Shown here: positions 1 through 10,821 of the stretch, in pieces
Numbering within the stretch: position 1 is the stretch's first letter
Layout of the letters: each line of letters begins with the position of its first letter
From: Centroberyx gerrardi
Taxonomy: Eukaryota; Chordata; Actinopteri; Beryciformes; Berycidae
Length of the DNA: 64,000 bases
Direction: 5' to 3'
NCBI RefSeq assembly: GCF_048128805.1
Contig: NC_136001.1
Span: 10,048,501 to 10,112,500 of the forward strand
Notes under the pieces: model-generated
What the model was told of the DNA's origin: nothing
The model's input: the letters and a program-made list of their open reading frames with translations, nothing else
Databases searched by the model: none
Program-made: the position numbers and the translations under genes

Positions 1-428
1 ATGCTTTACAGTAATAACTGAACATTCATCCGAGGAGACACAAAGACATTTCACACATTTTAGCCCTCCAACGCAGTAGCTCTATGTCAATGTATTCTGT
101 ATACTAGCTCATATCCTGCATAGTGTCAAATTTGGGATTAGTTGTTAATGCACATCTTCATATTCTGATCACAAATGTCCTTGTATGCATAAATAAACAG
201 GATATTCCAAATTTAACCATGGAAACAGAACTTACACAGAATGCAAAATGTAACTGAAGACGGGATGTGGTGTTCACAGGCCTCAGGATCGGCATGTCCA
301 AGCTATCATATGTCGACTTCTCATACGGGACGTGAGCTCAGTCTGAATGTAAATGCTGTCACTGAAATGTGATTAGCAACCAGTTATAAGGTGTAAGGTG
401 TGGCTGCAACGTATTTTCCCTTTTTCAG

Positions 429-3059
429 AAGTCTGGCCGAGGAAAAGGGCAAGGGGAGGTGATGCCGACTCTGGACATGGCGCTATTTGATTGGACGGAT
501 TATGAGGATATGAAACCTGTGGACTCCTGGCCACCGTCCAGGAAGAAAGGTCAGTATTCAGCTGCAATCATTTACCTATCCAAAAGTGTCAAAGTCACAA
601 CTGAGAGGTTGGACCCATAAAACATGGTTTGATTTAAAAACAGGGTTGGCAGACATAATCCTAATCAAGTTGAAATGACCCTAATCATATCAGATTGTCA
701 TTGTAAAATGAAAAACTACAACCCACGACTTTTGAATTCTGAAAAGCTTTGAGCTTGCTTGACCTCCGCAGAACTGCTTAATTTCTGTCCCCCTTCAGGC
801 ATTTTACTTTAGTAAACATCAAGTCAATTTAAGTTAGCATACTTTTTGGGGATTGACAACTAACCTGACACTATCTGAATTGGGCTGAAGCAGTAATCCC
901 CACCCATCTGGTAGGCAAAGCGATTAAAACAAACATGAAGAATTATGTGCAAAAATTGTTTGACCCAGGCCTTGTGCAAATATAAATGTTGGGGTTACAG
1001 GATTTATCCAACCCCAACATGGGATCATACTGCCAAAGTGGACTGGGAATCCAAAGGCTGTTATCCACTGAGAAATAACCATATATGCTCTCTGTTATCT
1101 GTGGTATCTGTGGTATCTGTGGTATACACCACAGATAAAAGCATAATTTGTTTTTGTCACTTGCCTGCTGCAGACAAGAGGCGGAGTAAGAACCTTAGCA
1201 GTGGCAATGTGACTGTGGATACTGACGCCATTGAGCCATGTGACCACCACCTGGACTGTCTCCCAGGTCAGTTTGGGCCATACATCATACTGTTAACCAC
1301 TTCTTAACAACCTCTGTGATCTAACAAAAACAAATGTATTAATTCACAACTTATTGAACTGTTTTTCTTACCAGCAATGTTTAACTTTGATTTATTTAAA
1401 GCTTCACTAGGCAACTTGGCAGCTCCAAATGGCAGCGAGATGTAACTGTTTGAAAAATTTGAACTTCAGTACCCAAAAATCATGCAATGTCACGTCAGCA
1501 AAGTGCACACAGCACATTCATGTTTATCAAGTGATCGCTTTATACCAAATAATACCAAAGGGACAAGAGAGGTAAAAGATATAACGTTGGTGAGTCCAGC
1601 TTTCTCGCTCGCTCGCTGCTGTTTAGGAGACTAATTCATTCTTAAGTTTTGATTCGTCAGTTTCTGTGGACGGAGAAGTGTCCATACCCAACATCAGAAG
1701 TTCATTTGGGCAAATAGATCAAATCTACAGCGCCACAATTAGAGGGAATGGATGCTCTTCTCTGTTGTAGCCCCACTTTGTGATTTAGGCTGATAAGACG
1801 GGTGTATTTTCATATCAAAATCTTGCCTAGTGCAGCTTTAATTAAGTTGTTTTTCAATGTTTAATATGAAACCTCTGTGCAGCTGTTGATTTTTACGTGG
1901 TTGCTCCTCTTTAACCTCACTTCAGGTTCTTGCTGTGACCTGAGACAACACGAGTGCAAACCTCACAACCGAGGCCTCAACAACAAGTGCTACGATGACT
2001 GCATGTGTGAGGAGGGTGAGTGAGGACGACATAAGGTCATACCATGAACGCCATTTAATTCAAACCATAACTCACAGTAACGTATCATGAGATATGGGTC
2101 ACTGCTTAAAGTGTTATTCCACTTGGTAGCACTTTTTAACACGCGTATAAAAGCGTTCAAGAGCAATCAACTCCTGACATCAGCTGCCCTTGCAGTCTGC
2201 TGTTATCATGCATTAGGGCCTTTTTTCTAGTCTCACTGTTTTTAATCAAGGTTTTAAAAATGAAAGTAAGTGAGTGGTGGTGACTAGAGGTCCCCAGAGT
2301 GGCTTTTACTGCTGGCTGACTGCTCTTGAACTCCTGTAGAGGGACACAGCACATTTTCCAGTGTTAATAAGTGTTGTTTTTCCAGTGAAAATTATTTGGA
2401 GTTGACAAGTGTTGATTGGAGAGTCGTTTGTCCACTCATAAAGCTGGTATGGCTTTCAAAACTATCTGGGTATGGAGTTACATAAGCATTTCCATAGTGT
2501 TGATTTTTACACTCATACACATACACATACACATACACACTCTGTCTTTACCTGTATCATATTTTAATGTTTATGTACTATTTCCAATCTTAATGTTCCT
2601 GTACTTTCTGCTTTAACCCCAAAAGCCAGGGACAGGGGTTGCAAATTAGCCTCGGCTAGAAACCTGCATGCATGGCATTTATTTTGTATTTTATATATGA
2701 AACAATATTTAATGCATTTGTCCCTGGTAAATAAAGGAGTAAATAAATAAATAACTAAATAAAATAAATTAGCACTGGGCATTTTGCTGTGTATGTGCAC
2801 TAAAATGTAAAAAACAAACAAAAAGGAAAACAAATATTTCTTTTGTACACCTACAGACTTGCAGACTTTGCTCACCTTAGCGTTCTCTATCTCACAGAGT
2901 GCATCTAAATCTACGGCTAATGCATTATCTATTTTGTCGATTTCAGGATTTCGTTGCTATGCTAAATTCCACCGGAAGCGACGCGTGACCAGGAGGAGGG
3001 GTCGCTGTGTGGTGCCAGAGTCAGCCAACAGCGACCAAGGGGGCTTCATCACTATCTGA
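429..3059 (+). CDS. draxin: draxin, dorsal repulsive axon guidance protein (3' part: last four coding exons)
   Basis: Coding exons read at 429-549, 1174-1266, 1926-2015 and 2947-3059 (stop TGA). Each is bounded by AG/GT and the phases join without a shift, giving 138 residues. The N-terminus and signal peptide lie left of the window. The first exon carries the family block [17 protein letters not shown]. The last three encode the cysteine-rich C-terminal domain with ten cysteines (starting CDHHLDC, then SCC, CMC, RGRC) and a basic RKRRVTRRR stretch, ending GGFITI. Draxin is a secreted protein that repels growing axons through DCC/netrin receptors and antagonises Wnt via LRP6; the cysteine-rich domain resembles that of Dickkopf. 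Its downstream neighbour agtrap is on the same strand, as in human 1p36.22. A purine (GAG)n tract starts directly after the stop codon. The identification rests on strong similarity over the whole visible part. Confidence 0.95.
1396..1841. mobile_element. MITE-like element with TTAAAGC terminal inverted repeats, in a draxin intron
   Basis: The left end reads TTAAAGCTTCACTAGGCAAC. The right end, reverse-complemented, reads TTAAAGCTGCACTAGGCAAG. The element carries no long ORF and lies wholly in the draxin intron between 1267 and 1925. A second copy of the family, with a different centre, lies at 41485-41708. Terminal inverted repeats without coding capacity indicate a non-autonomous DNA transposon; the superfamily is not determined. 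Confidence 0.75.
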
Positions 3060-3060
3060 A

Positions 3061-3090
3061 GAGGAGGAGGAGGAGGAGGAGGAGGAGGAG
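3061..3090 (+). repeat. (GAG)10 microsatellite at the start of the draxin 3' UTR
   Basis: Ten uninterrupted GAG triplets follow one base after the draxin stop codon. The tract would be transcribed as a purine-rich UTR segment. Confidence 0.9.
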
Positions 3091-4018
3091 GTAAAGGGAG
3101 GAAGAACAGGAAACATGACCCCATGACCACTTTGACATAGCAGACAGCACAGCCAAGACGTCACGTGACACAGCTAATGGACCGAGTGCTTAAAGGCGAC
3201 GGCTTGCTGGTTTGAGCTCATTCGTTTGGTTTTTTTTCCACATCGATCCCACAGTGCAAAGCATCCAAATGCCATCATCTGGTCTTGTCAGTTACACAAA
3301 AAACCCCACAGATGACTAAGCTGGAAACACTGTCATGCATGTTGCATTGTGGGATGGATCCAGCAAGCCGCCATCTTTAAGCACTTACTCAATTCATTTA
3401 GAATCCCATACATCAGTCTTAATTTGGTTTTGTTCACTCCAGCATCACTACAGAATCGTATGTACGTGTTCAAAAACAACAAATACGCAGTCTCTCTCTC
3501 CTCTGTCTGATTGTCTGTGTCCTGCAGACTCGAGTCAACTAGTGTTTGCAAATAATTCTTAGTATTTGTTTAATGTGCCTGCAGTACCAGATGGATGGGT
3601 TTTACTGCTTCAGGGCAATTCAGATAGTGTCAGGTAGGCGTTCACTCACAGAAAATTACACTAAACTTTCCAACTGACTTTGAAATACTTATCTGTGACT
3701 CTCTAGTGCATTTTATTTCTCTGTCTGTCACCTGAACCATCTGGTATTCCAAGCATTTTAAAACAATTATTTACAAATGCTGTTTGACCCCGGTCCAGTG
3801 TCCTGTACTGTAAATATGAATGTGTTCAAATTGTTTGATTGCCAATGGCTTTTTTTTTTATTGATACCACTACTCTTTAAAGGTACTTATGGTAGTATGA
3901 TAAACAAAGATGCTTGTTTGGCTTTCCTTTTACATGTCTTAATATATGTTTTATTTATACCATACTTAAACACGACTCTTTGTCTATATATTGTGTTTTT
4001 CTGCCTCATTTTTTCATG

Positions 4019-4024
4019 ATTAAA
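4019..4024 (+). other. draxin: Candidate draxin polyadenylation signal (ATTAAA)
   Basis: ATTAAA lies about 960 nt past the draxin stop codon and is followed within 20-50 nt by a T-run and a GT-rich segment (TGGTGTGAACTTGTCT). This is the usual arrangement of a vertebrate cleavage site. Transcript ends would be needed to confirm it. Confidence 0.45.
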
Positions 4025-6819
4025 CACTTACCAGGATAAACTTTTTTTTTTGGTGTGAACTTGTCTATCTTTGGAAAACTGACCATAACTATATCTTTCA
4101 CTACAACAAACAACTTGCCTTGGACTGGTACTACAGTGAATCCACTAATTCCTGAGTTTCATTTTTATAATGGGACCTTTTCTTACGTTTACTTAAACCC
4201 TAACTATAGCAACTGGAGTATACCGTGGCACAAGATTAAAAAAATAAATACATATTGCTCTTATAAAGAGATAGAAATTATCCATGGCACTAAAACTGGA
4301 GTGAAGACTTGATTTCCACCCATGCTGAAAAACTATATATAACCATGGCATTGTACTGTAAGTGACTTTGGATAAAGCAACCGCCACATGGCATAATAAG
4401 AAAAAAAAAATAGAATCAACAAGCAGATTAGCGGTATTCCCCTCTCATCCTTCCATATAATGTGATGAGAGAATAACAAGACTAGTGTCCACAGTAGAGC
4501 TGAACAATTAAACAAACAAAAAAATGCATTTTCCAAATCGCAGAGGCTGCAGTTAATTGCTTAAGAGAGAAGAGCGTCCAAAATGGATTTCTAAACACAG
4601 TGTTTTAGTGCTTTGGGTAATCACTGATCCATGAATCCAGTGGTGAAAACCTTTCATCATACTCATCGAACTCAGTGACTCCAGCACACTGACATCTATT
4701 TATTTATTTTTTTTTTAAACAAAATCACTTTTCTTTTAACAGTTTTAAAGTTCTAAAAAACTAAAGTAAATATACAGGAGCGCTGCTGGCTGGTTCTGTA
4801 GTATAAGAGGGTGCTCTTTGGTTTATGGGCAGAAAACATGAAGTAGAGACCAAGGCAACTCCTCTTTAAAGTATCAAAAGGCAAAAGACAAAAAAAAAAT
4901 GATAAGAAAAAGTTTTGATGATATGAATCGCAGTTTAAATCGCAATTGCAATATTCTGTCAAATAATCGCAATTCGATATTTTGTCAATATCTTTAAGCG
5001 CTAGTCCACAGCAATGTATGGTTATGTTCACATGCCTATGGGGAGGTAACTATATGCACCTATATGGTCCTATTTATGAGGTGATAAAGGCCATCTAGCT
5101 TGATATCCATCACTGTGGGGTCTCAGTCTGTCTCATGGTGACCTCGGTACGGTCGTGCTGTGCAGCACCTAAGGGTCGGACGGATCTTTTGAAACGATCG
5201 GTCCAAAACGAATGGCTTTCTCGCTGAGCCTCTCTCTAGCTGTTTGAAGTGACTGCAGCCTATAGCTCAGGGCCACGGGAGCTTTAAGGCCTGGACTCAG
5301 TGGGTAATTGAGTGTCTTCTGAAGGAGGGCGAGAGCTTCGACGCCTCGCAGCAAAAAAATGAACTTGTTCCCAAGGTCCGCCTGAAATCCTCAGAAGTTC
5401 AGCAGAAGTTCTGAGAGAAAGAGCCTGGGATGTCAAAGAAGAATAGGCCCTGCAAATATTAGAGCAAGCGCAATCAGTAACAGTCAGTGCATCTATGAGC
5501 AGAACACACAAGCCTCCCTGCAAATCTATCCGTATCAATATTTGATCAGGCGGAGAAAGTAAAGCAAATTTTTCGTACCTAACTATCGGCTCAGTCGGAC
5601 TGTGATTGTGCCATCCTGATTTACGGCCATAGAAGAAAAGCGGTGGTGATGTATTTTTAATACTTACCTCTGAGAGAGTGCTCCGGTACTGAGTGCCCTG
5701 TTGAAACCTGGCCAACAGCCAGCCGGATGATAGATTACACACAGCCACATCCTGGCAGAGCTGCAACATCACATCACTAACACCTGAAAGACACCAATAC
5801 GTTTCTCGTAGATTTCCTGAAGTAATTCATTACTATAGAGTTGCTATCTCAAACCCGACTTTTCAAGATCGGTGTGCTCTCAAAAAGCATGCGAATACGA
5901 CAATGAGAACAATTTAAATATGAGTAAACAACGCTGCGGGAAGTATACTGCAGCATCTTTCCAGCTTCTGGGACCTGCCCAGACTGTAAAACAGCCCATG
6001 AATCATTCGATGAGAAGGAAGTAGGGTATTGGATTCTCTGTAAATGAAGTGTAGAAGACGACGCACTAATGAAAGTGGTGGTGTGTTAAATTTATGCAGT
6101 CTGTCAGTCACTTGTGAAGTCTGTCGCTGCAGGTTAGGAGGTAAAGGGAGTCATTTGTTTCCAATTACATTAGATTGCCCTAGGATTGATTTTTCTCTGA
6201 TGGTTAAAGACACTACACCTCAAATGAAATAACACGCCCATTTGTCACACCGCGATGTCATTTTAAAACACACACACACACACACACACACTCGGGACAG
6301 CATATTGGGACTGCTAAACATGCACTTGAAGTGATTGAAAACATAAATACTTCAATCAGGGGGAGAAATCTGCATAAAGTGTGAGTCACGCGCTGTCACA
6401 GGGGTCAGAGGTCACAGAGAGGTCAGGGGTCACACTGGCTGTGGGAGTGCAGGGGCCATCTGCCATGCTTGAGGCATACAATGGGATTTATTTCCATTAT
6501 GGGTGTGAGAGGACACCCTGATACAGAAGCACTGGGAAGCAGACTGAAAAATAAGCCCCACTGTCTCCAATTGTGGAGAAAAATCAGCAAGGGGGCATCT
6601 TACATTAGCATTTTAAAGATTTGGCTGCTGCTCTTATCCAGGGTGACTTACAATGAGTTCAAGAGTGAAATATGCTTAAATTCCTCCATCGCCGCCATTG
6701 TGGACAGGCAATAGTGAGGAGTGTAAATGTCAGCCGTAGCACCCAGAAGTAACAAATATTTTATGATTATGTACAATAGACAAGTGGTAGGTAAACCACT
6801 GTCTAATGAAAAATGGTAG

Positions 6820-7286
6820 AAATACATGTACATATACATGTACATATACTGTACCTATACATATACATATACATACACTACCAATCAAACGTTTGGACAC
6901 CTGATTGAATGTACTATGTTTTCCATTATCTTAAAGCCATTTTGATCTAAAGGCTTCTGCTTAAATGCTTGAAATGTGTTTCTTACACCAATATAAATAG
7001 TGAAGTTGATGCCTATGTATGAATTTCTTTCCAAAGCCTTTGCCTTTCCATCAAGGCAAAGGGCGGCTACTTTAAAGAATCTAAAATATAACATAGTTTT
7101 GATTTGTTTAACACTTTTTTGGTCACTGCATAATTCCATATATTTGTTATTTCATAGTTTTGATGTCTTTACTATTATTATGAAATGTGGAAAATTGTAA
7201 AAAATAAAGAACAATGTGGTGTGTCCAAACTATTGACTGGTAGTGTATACATATACAGTACATGTACATTACATATACACATACAC

Positions 7287-7317
<31 letters not shown>

Positions 7318-7340
7318 AAATACATATACATATACAGGGC
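6820..7340. repeat. (TATACA)n/(TATACATG)n microsatellite, interrupted by a MITE
   Basis: Runs of ACATATAC-type repeats flank both sides of the element at 6876-7245, about 6822-6875 and 7246-7336. The microsatellite supplied the TA target for that insertion. Confidence 0.8.
6876..7245. mobile_element. Tc1/mariner-like MITE with TA target-site duplication
   Basis: The left end CACTACCAATCAAACGTTTG mirrors the right end, which read in reverse complement is CACTACCAGTCAATAGTTTG. A TA dinucleotide flanks each end (6874-6875 and 7246-7247). The element is 370 bp with no transposase ORF. Its ends resemble the CACTACCGGTCAAAAGTTTG termini widespread in fish genomes; that similarity is from memory. 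Confidence 0.85.
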
Positions 7341-8889
7341 AGGAGCATGATCAGGTGCAAATAGAGGGGAAGAGGATGTGATTTAGGGGTGAGAGGAAGG
7401 CGGAGGGGATGTGAAGTGTTTCTTGAAGAGATGAGTTTTCAAATTGCCAATGAAGTATTTTCTCTACACTGTTCAACTGGAGTGACTGGAGCGTATCTAT
7501 GTGTGGTGAAAACCTGAGGGGGAACAATATAAAAGTGAAGGTGCAATGCCCCTTAAACACCAACACAGAACCAGGCCAGTATGATGGTTAAAGCCTCATC
7601 ATAATCTATCTAGCTTGAATCTATACTACACGACTACTGAATCATGTGTTAATATGGTGGATTTGACTGTTCAATTGAATATTATTTCCTGTGCTGTCGC
7701 GCCGCGCAGGAGCTCAATTCCTTTTCTCGTTGAAAAATGGATCAAAAATCTGTGGGTGGTCTGCATATAAACAATGTTTTCTCCTTTTAATGTGAAACAA
7801 CAACAACTTCTGTAACTAAATGTGCTGCTGTGATCTTGGCCAGGCCTTCCTTGGAAAAGAGATGTGTGTTTACAACAAGATAACCTGGTTATTAAAGGTT
7901 AAATAAAACATACAAACAACAATAATAAAAAAAACAATTTATCCGCACAGTGTTTTACGATATGCTGATCAGTCTTGCTGCAATTATATTGATCTTACAG
8001 GGGGGTAAGTGTGGTTTGATGGCTGCCTGTTAAGAAAATAACTGACAGATCAGCTCATAACTGAGGATTCAAGTGCAAACCACACCTGGAGGGAAAATGC
8101 CTGTCTGTGAATTCACCAGGGATTATTATACAGCGAGGATTTGTCAGCCAAGAGCACAGTTTACTCTGCTATAGATTTTACTTGAATTCCTTTTAGGAAG
8201 GGAAAGTAGGAGGAGAAGATAGAACCAGAGGCAAATAAATATAGATGACTATAATATATTGTGTACATTAGCATACATGTTGTGCAACGTGTGTAGTAGC
8301 TAGACCATAAAAGTGCCTTTGTGAAACAATCCTATCCAGAAAACAAATAACTGTGATTACTAAGGTTAATGGTGTTTGACTGTAGTCAGTCAGAGACAAA
8401 TGTTATGGTTTCACATCTTGGAGGATGGAAGCGCAAAGGAGAAACATAAGAGATGGTTAGCCTAGCCGTTTTTAACACTTATCTAGCGGGGAAAGCTGAC
8501 TGAGAAGACATTCTTATTTACACCAACGGCCTGAGGGAAGCGGTTGCAGGCAGAGATAAAACTACATGCAAATGCTCATTCATATCCAGCAGCAGCCCAC
8601 TGCAACTGCACTCCTGTACTGTCAGTGACTGAGCAGCTCCACTTGAGAAGGTGGGGATTAACTGCCTTGCTCAAGGGCAGCTCATTTGCAACTCTGGAGG
8701 TCTGCAGTAGGCTGTTGGTAGACCAATATATTGATTTGCTGCTATATCAGGCCGATTTGGAAACTTTTAAGAAAAACTGGATATCGGCCGGTGAATACTG
8801 TTCACTGCTGATATGAAAGAGGTAAGGATATGATTTTAATCAACAGCTTCTGGCAGTCTGCAAAACCTGAAATCTGCCTCACAGGATTC

Positions 8890-9660
8890 TGTTACACTGT
8901 TAGATATCATCAGTTTATGATGTTCAACAAATTCCAGGAGTTATTTTGTGATAAAGTGATGTAATTTACTTTTTTGGTGAACCCACTTTCCCTCAACCTG
9001 CCTCGTCTAACTTCAACTAGTGATTTCCTACATTTCCCAGAATGCCTTTCAACAACCCCCAGAGAACGTCCCTGAACTTGTTGCATTCTGCTGTGGGTTA
9101 TACATGAAGGTGGAGAGAGCGATAGTGATAGCGGAGCGAGAGGTTTTCCAGTGGAGAAATACTGAGTCATGCCTGTCACTACCCGATCTGAGTCACTACC
9201 CCCACTAACCCTAACCCTCTCATGCCACTTTTTCTCATGCCACTTTAAAACGACAGCCTTGGCCATCATCTTACCCTAACCTCAACCATACGGGCTCCTT
9301 GCCTAAACCCAACCGGGGCATGCGCGACTCAGACCGGGTAGTTACAATGCCCCTTACTCACAACACATCATGTCTTGTGGCTGCATTGCGTTCTGGTCTA
9401 TTGAGGCTGCTGTCACTGCAGAATCTCTTCCTCTTCTACGATGGATTTCTCCCTGTATGATTGTTGAATGTCAGTGCAAAATGTTGAGTCTGGTGAGCTG
9501 GAAATATTTCACATCATCTACGATTGGCCACTTGTCCACAGGAACAAAACAATACACCACCAAACAACAAAGTGGGCCCAGGAAGTTACATCACCAATAG
9601 CTATTATTTTTTAAATTGTGTTAAAGTGTTATTGGGTGGATTTTTCCTTTAAGGAGCTCC
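8890..9660. repeat. Dispersed repeat, copy 1 (second copy inverted at about 21965-22480)
   Basis: Blocks such as TTTCCCAGAATGCCTTTCAA near 9035 and CTTCTACGATGGATTTCTCC near 9435 recur in reverse complement near 22330 and 22115. The copies keep the same order of blocks with different internal deletions. Short AACCCTAACC-type runs occur inside both. The class is unknown. Confidence 0.7.
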
Positions 9661-9714
9661 TAACCCACTTAAAATAATTTCATTAACATTACTTGCAGTA
9701 GACAGTGATCTAAA

Positions 9715-10260
9715 TGCTGTTTTAGAGGCTTTTCCACCCTGCCAAGAATACCATTCTGAGGTGGAAACACTGAATCATTGCATTTTCTGGCATGAAAATG
9801 GCCAAATTTAAAGAATATTGACGGTGGCTCAGTGGTTAGCACTGTTGCCTCACAGCAAGAAGGTCCTGGGTTCGAACCCTGGTCTGTCCTAGGTCCTTTC
9901 TGTGTGGAGTTTGCATGTTCTCCCCGTGTTTGTGTGGGTTTTCTCTGGGTGCTCCGGTTTCCTCCCACCATTAAAGACATGTATGTCAGGGTTAATACTC
10001 CTGTCAGTGCCCCTGACCAAAGCACTGGCAAAAAGAACTGGAGTTGGTCCCCGGGCGCTGTACTGCGGCTGCCCACTGCTCCTAGTGTGTGTATAGGATG
10101 GGTCAAATGCAGAGGATAAATTTCCCCACGGGGATAATAAAGTATACAAATACAAATTTAAAGAACATTGAATATCAGCACTTAGGCAGCTTAAATCCAC
10201 AAAATATCGACCTTCAAAAACTCATCGGTCAAACCCTGCTTTCCAGTCACAAACCCGCTT
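9715..10260. repeat. Dispersed repeat split by a SINE insertion
   Basis: The halves 9715-9821 and 10154-10260, once the SINE is removed, align with 60640-60800. Shared blocks include GAGGCTTTTCCACCC, then GGAAACACT, then ACATGAAAATG-like, then TCGGTCAAAC. The family is unidentified. Confidence 0.7.
9822..10153 (+). mobile_element. tRNA-derived SINE with 18-bp target-site duplication
   Basis: An RNA polymerase III A box (TGGCTCAGTGG, 9825-9835) and B box (GGTTCGAACCC, 9869-9879) lie 33 nt apart. The tRNA-like head is followed by an unrelated body and an A-rich tail (AATAAAGTATACAAATAC). The element is flanked by 18-bp direct repeats at 9804-9821 and 10154-10171 that differ at one base. Near-intact duplications and clean promoter boxes suggest a fairly recent insertion. 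Confidence 0.9.
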
Positions 10261-10599
10261 TAATCATACACACCGGCCAAACCATTACAGAACTTATTGT
10301 TGGCCAAATAATTTTATTTGACTGACAAGTAAAAACAGCAAAATACAGTATAACAGTTTTATCAACTTTATAAATCACTAAACCAAGATTAAGTCAAATT
10401 GATCTTGATTTTTCCAGCTATCTGCACCTCAGTCAGCCTAGAAGAGGAGATGTGATGACTGACTGTCTGATTTTGAGCCGTTCAAACACACATGCTACAT
10501 TCCTGATCCTTCATAGTAAAGTGCTGGTGATGGTACAGCAGCCTCGGTGGAAGCTGGGAATAAAGACTGTGACCAATGCTTAGCGCTCATATGATTTCT

Positions 10600-10821
10600 C
10601 GCAGGCTGAACTGTATGAGGCGCGGGGGGCGGGGGAGGGTGGGAGTCACATGGGAGCGGTCAGGCTGCTGTCACATGGTTTGTGTTTGCAGACTGAGCCG
10701 AGGGAGGAGTTGGGGAGAAGTTTCAGTCACAGAAAACCTGCATTTTTGTTTTATTCATGTGGTCCTCAACAAGTTGATACAGTGAAAGGGGACCGAGGAA
10801 GATCTGCGTTGGCCAAATATT
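10600..10821 (+). promoter_or_regulatory. agtrap: Putative agtrap promoter and 5' UTR
   Basis: A GC-rich block with a GC box (GGGGGCGGGGGA, about 10624) precedes the agtrap start codon. Two identical GTCACATGG motifs sit at 10645-10653 and 10670-10678, 25 bp apart. TCACATG is an E-box variant bound by MITF/TFE and USF factors. The transcription start itself cannot be fixed from sequence. Confidence 0.5.

Larger units (their letters stand above)
3060..10600. other. Spacer between draxin and agtrap: 3' UTR, repeats, no gene seen
   Basis: The first kilobase is probably draxin 3' UTR. The rest is repeat-derived: an element with AATCGCAAT-type motifs near 4490-5010, SINE/LINE-tail fragments near 4350-4390, 6620-6670 and 7830-7900, a (CA)n run at 6269-6291, a (TATACA)n tract split by a MITE (6.8-7.3 kb), and the repeats at 8.9-10.3 kb listed separately. 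Open frames here, including 5284-5772 on the minus strand, show no recognisable protein and no splice-consistent context. Confidence 0.6.

Noticed and set aside
5284-5772. 162-codon minus-strand ORF
   Set aside because: No recognisable domain, no splice context, and it lies in repeat-rich spacer. The composition looks like chance reading of non-coding DNA.
9204-9290. AACCCTAACC-type runs as an interstitial telomere
   Set aside because: Only two or three units. The same short runs occur in the other copy of the dispersed repeat, so they belong to that repeat.
9669-10119. 95-145 codon ORFs over the SINE on both strands
   Set aside because: They read through the tRNA-like head and body of a SINE, which is non-coding.
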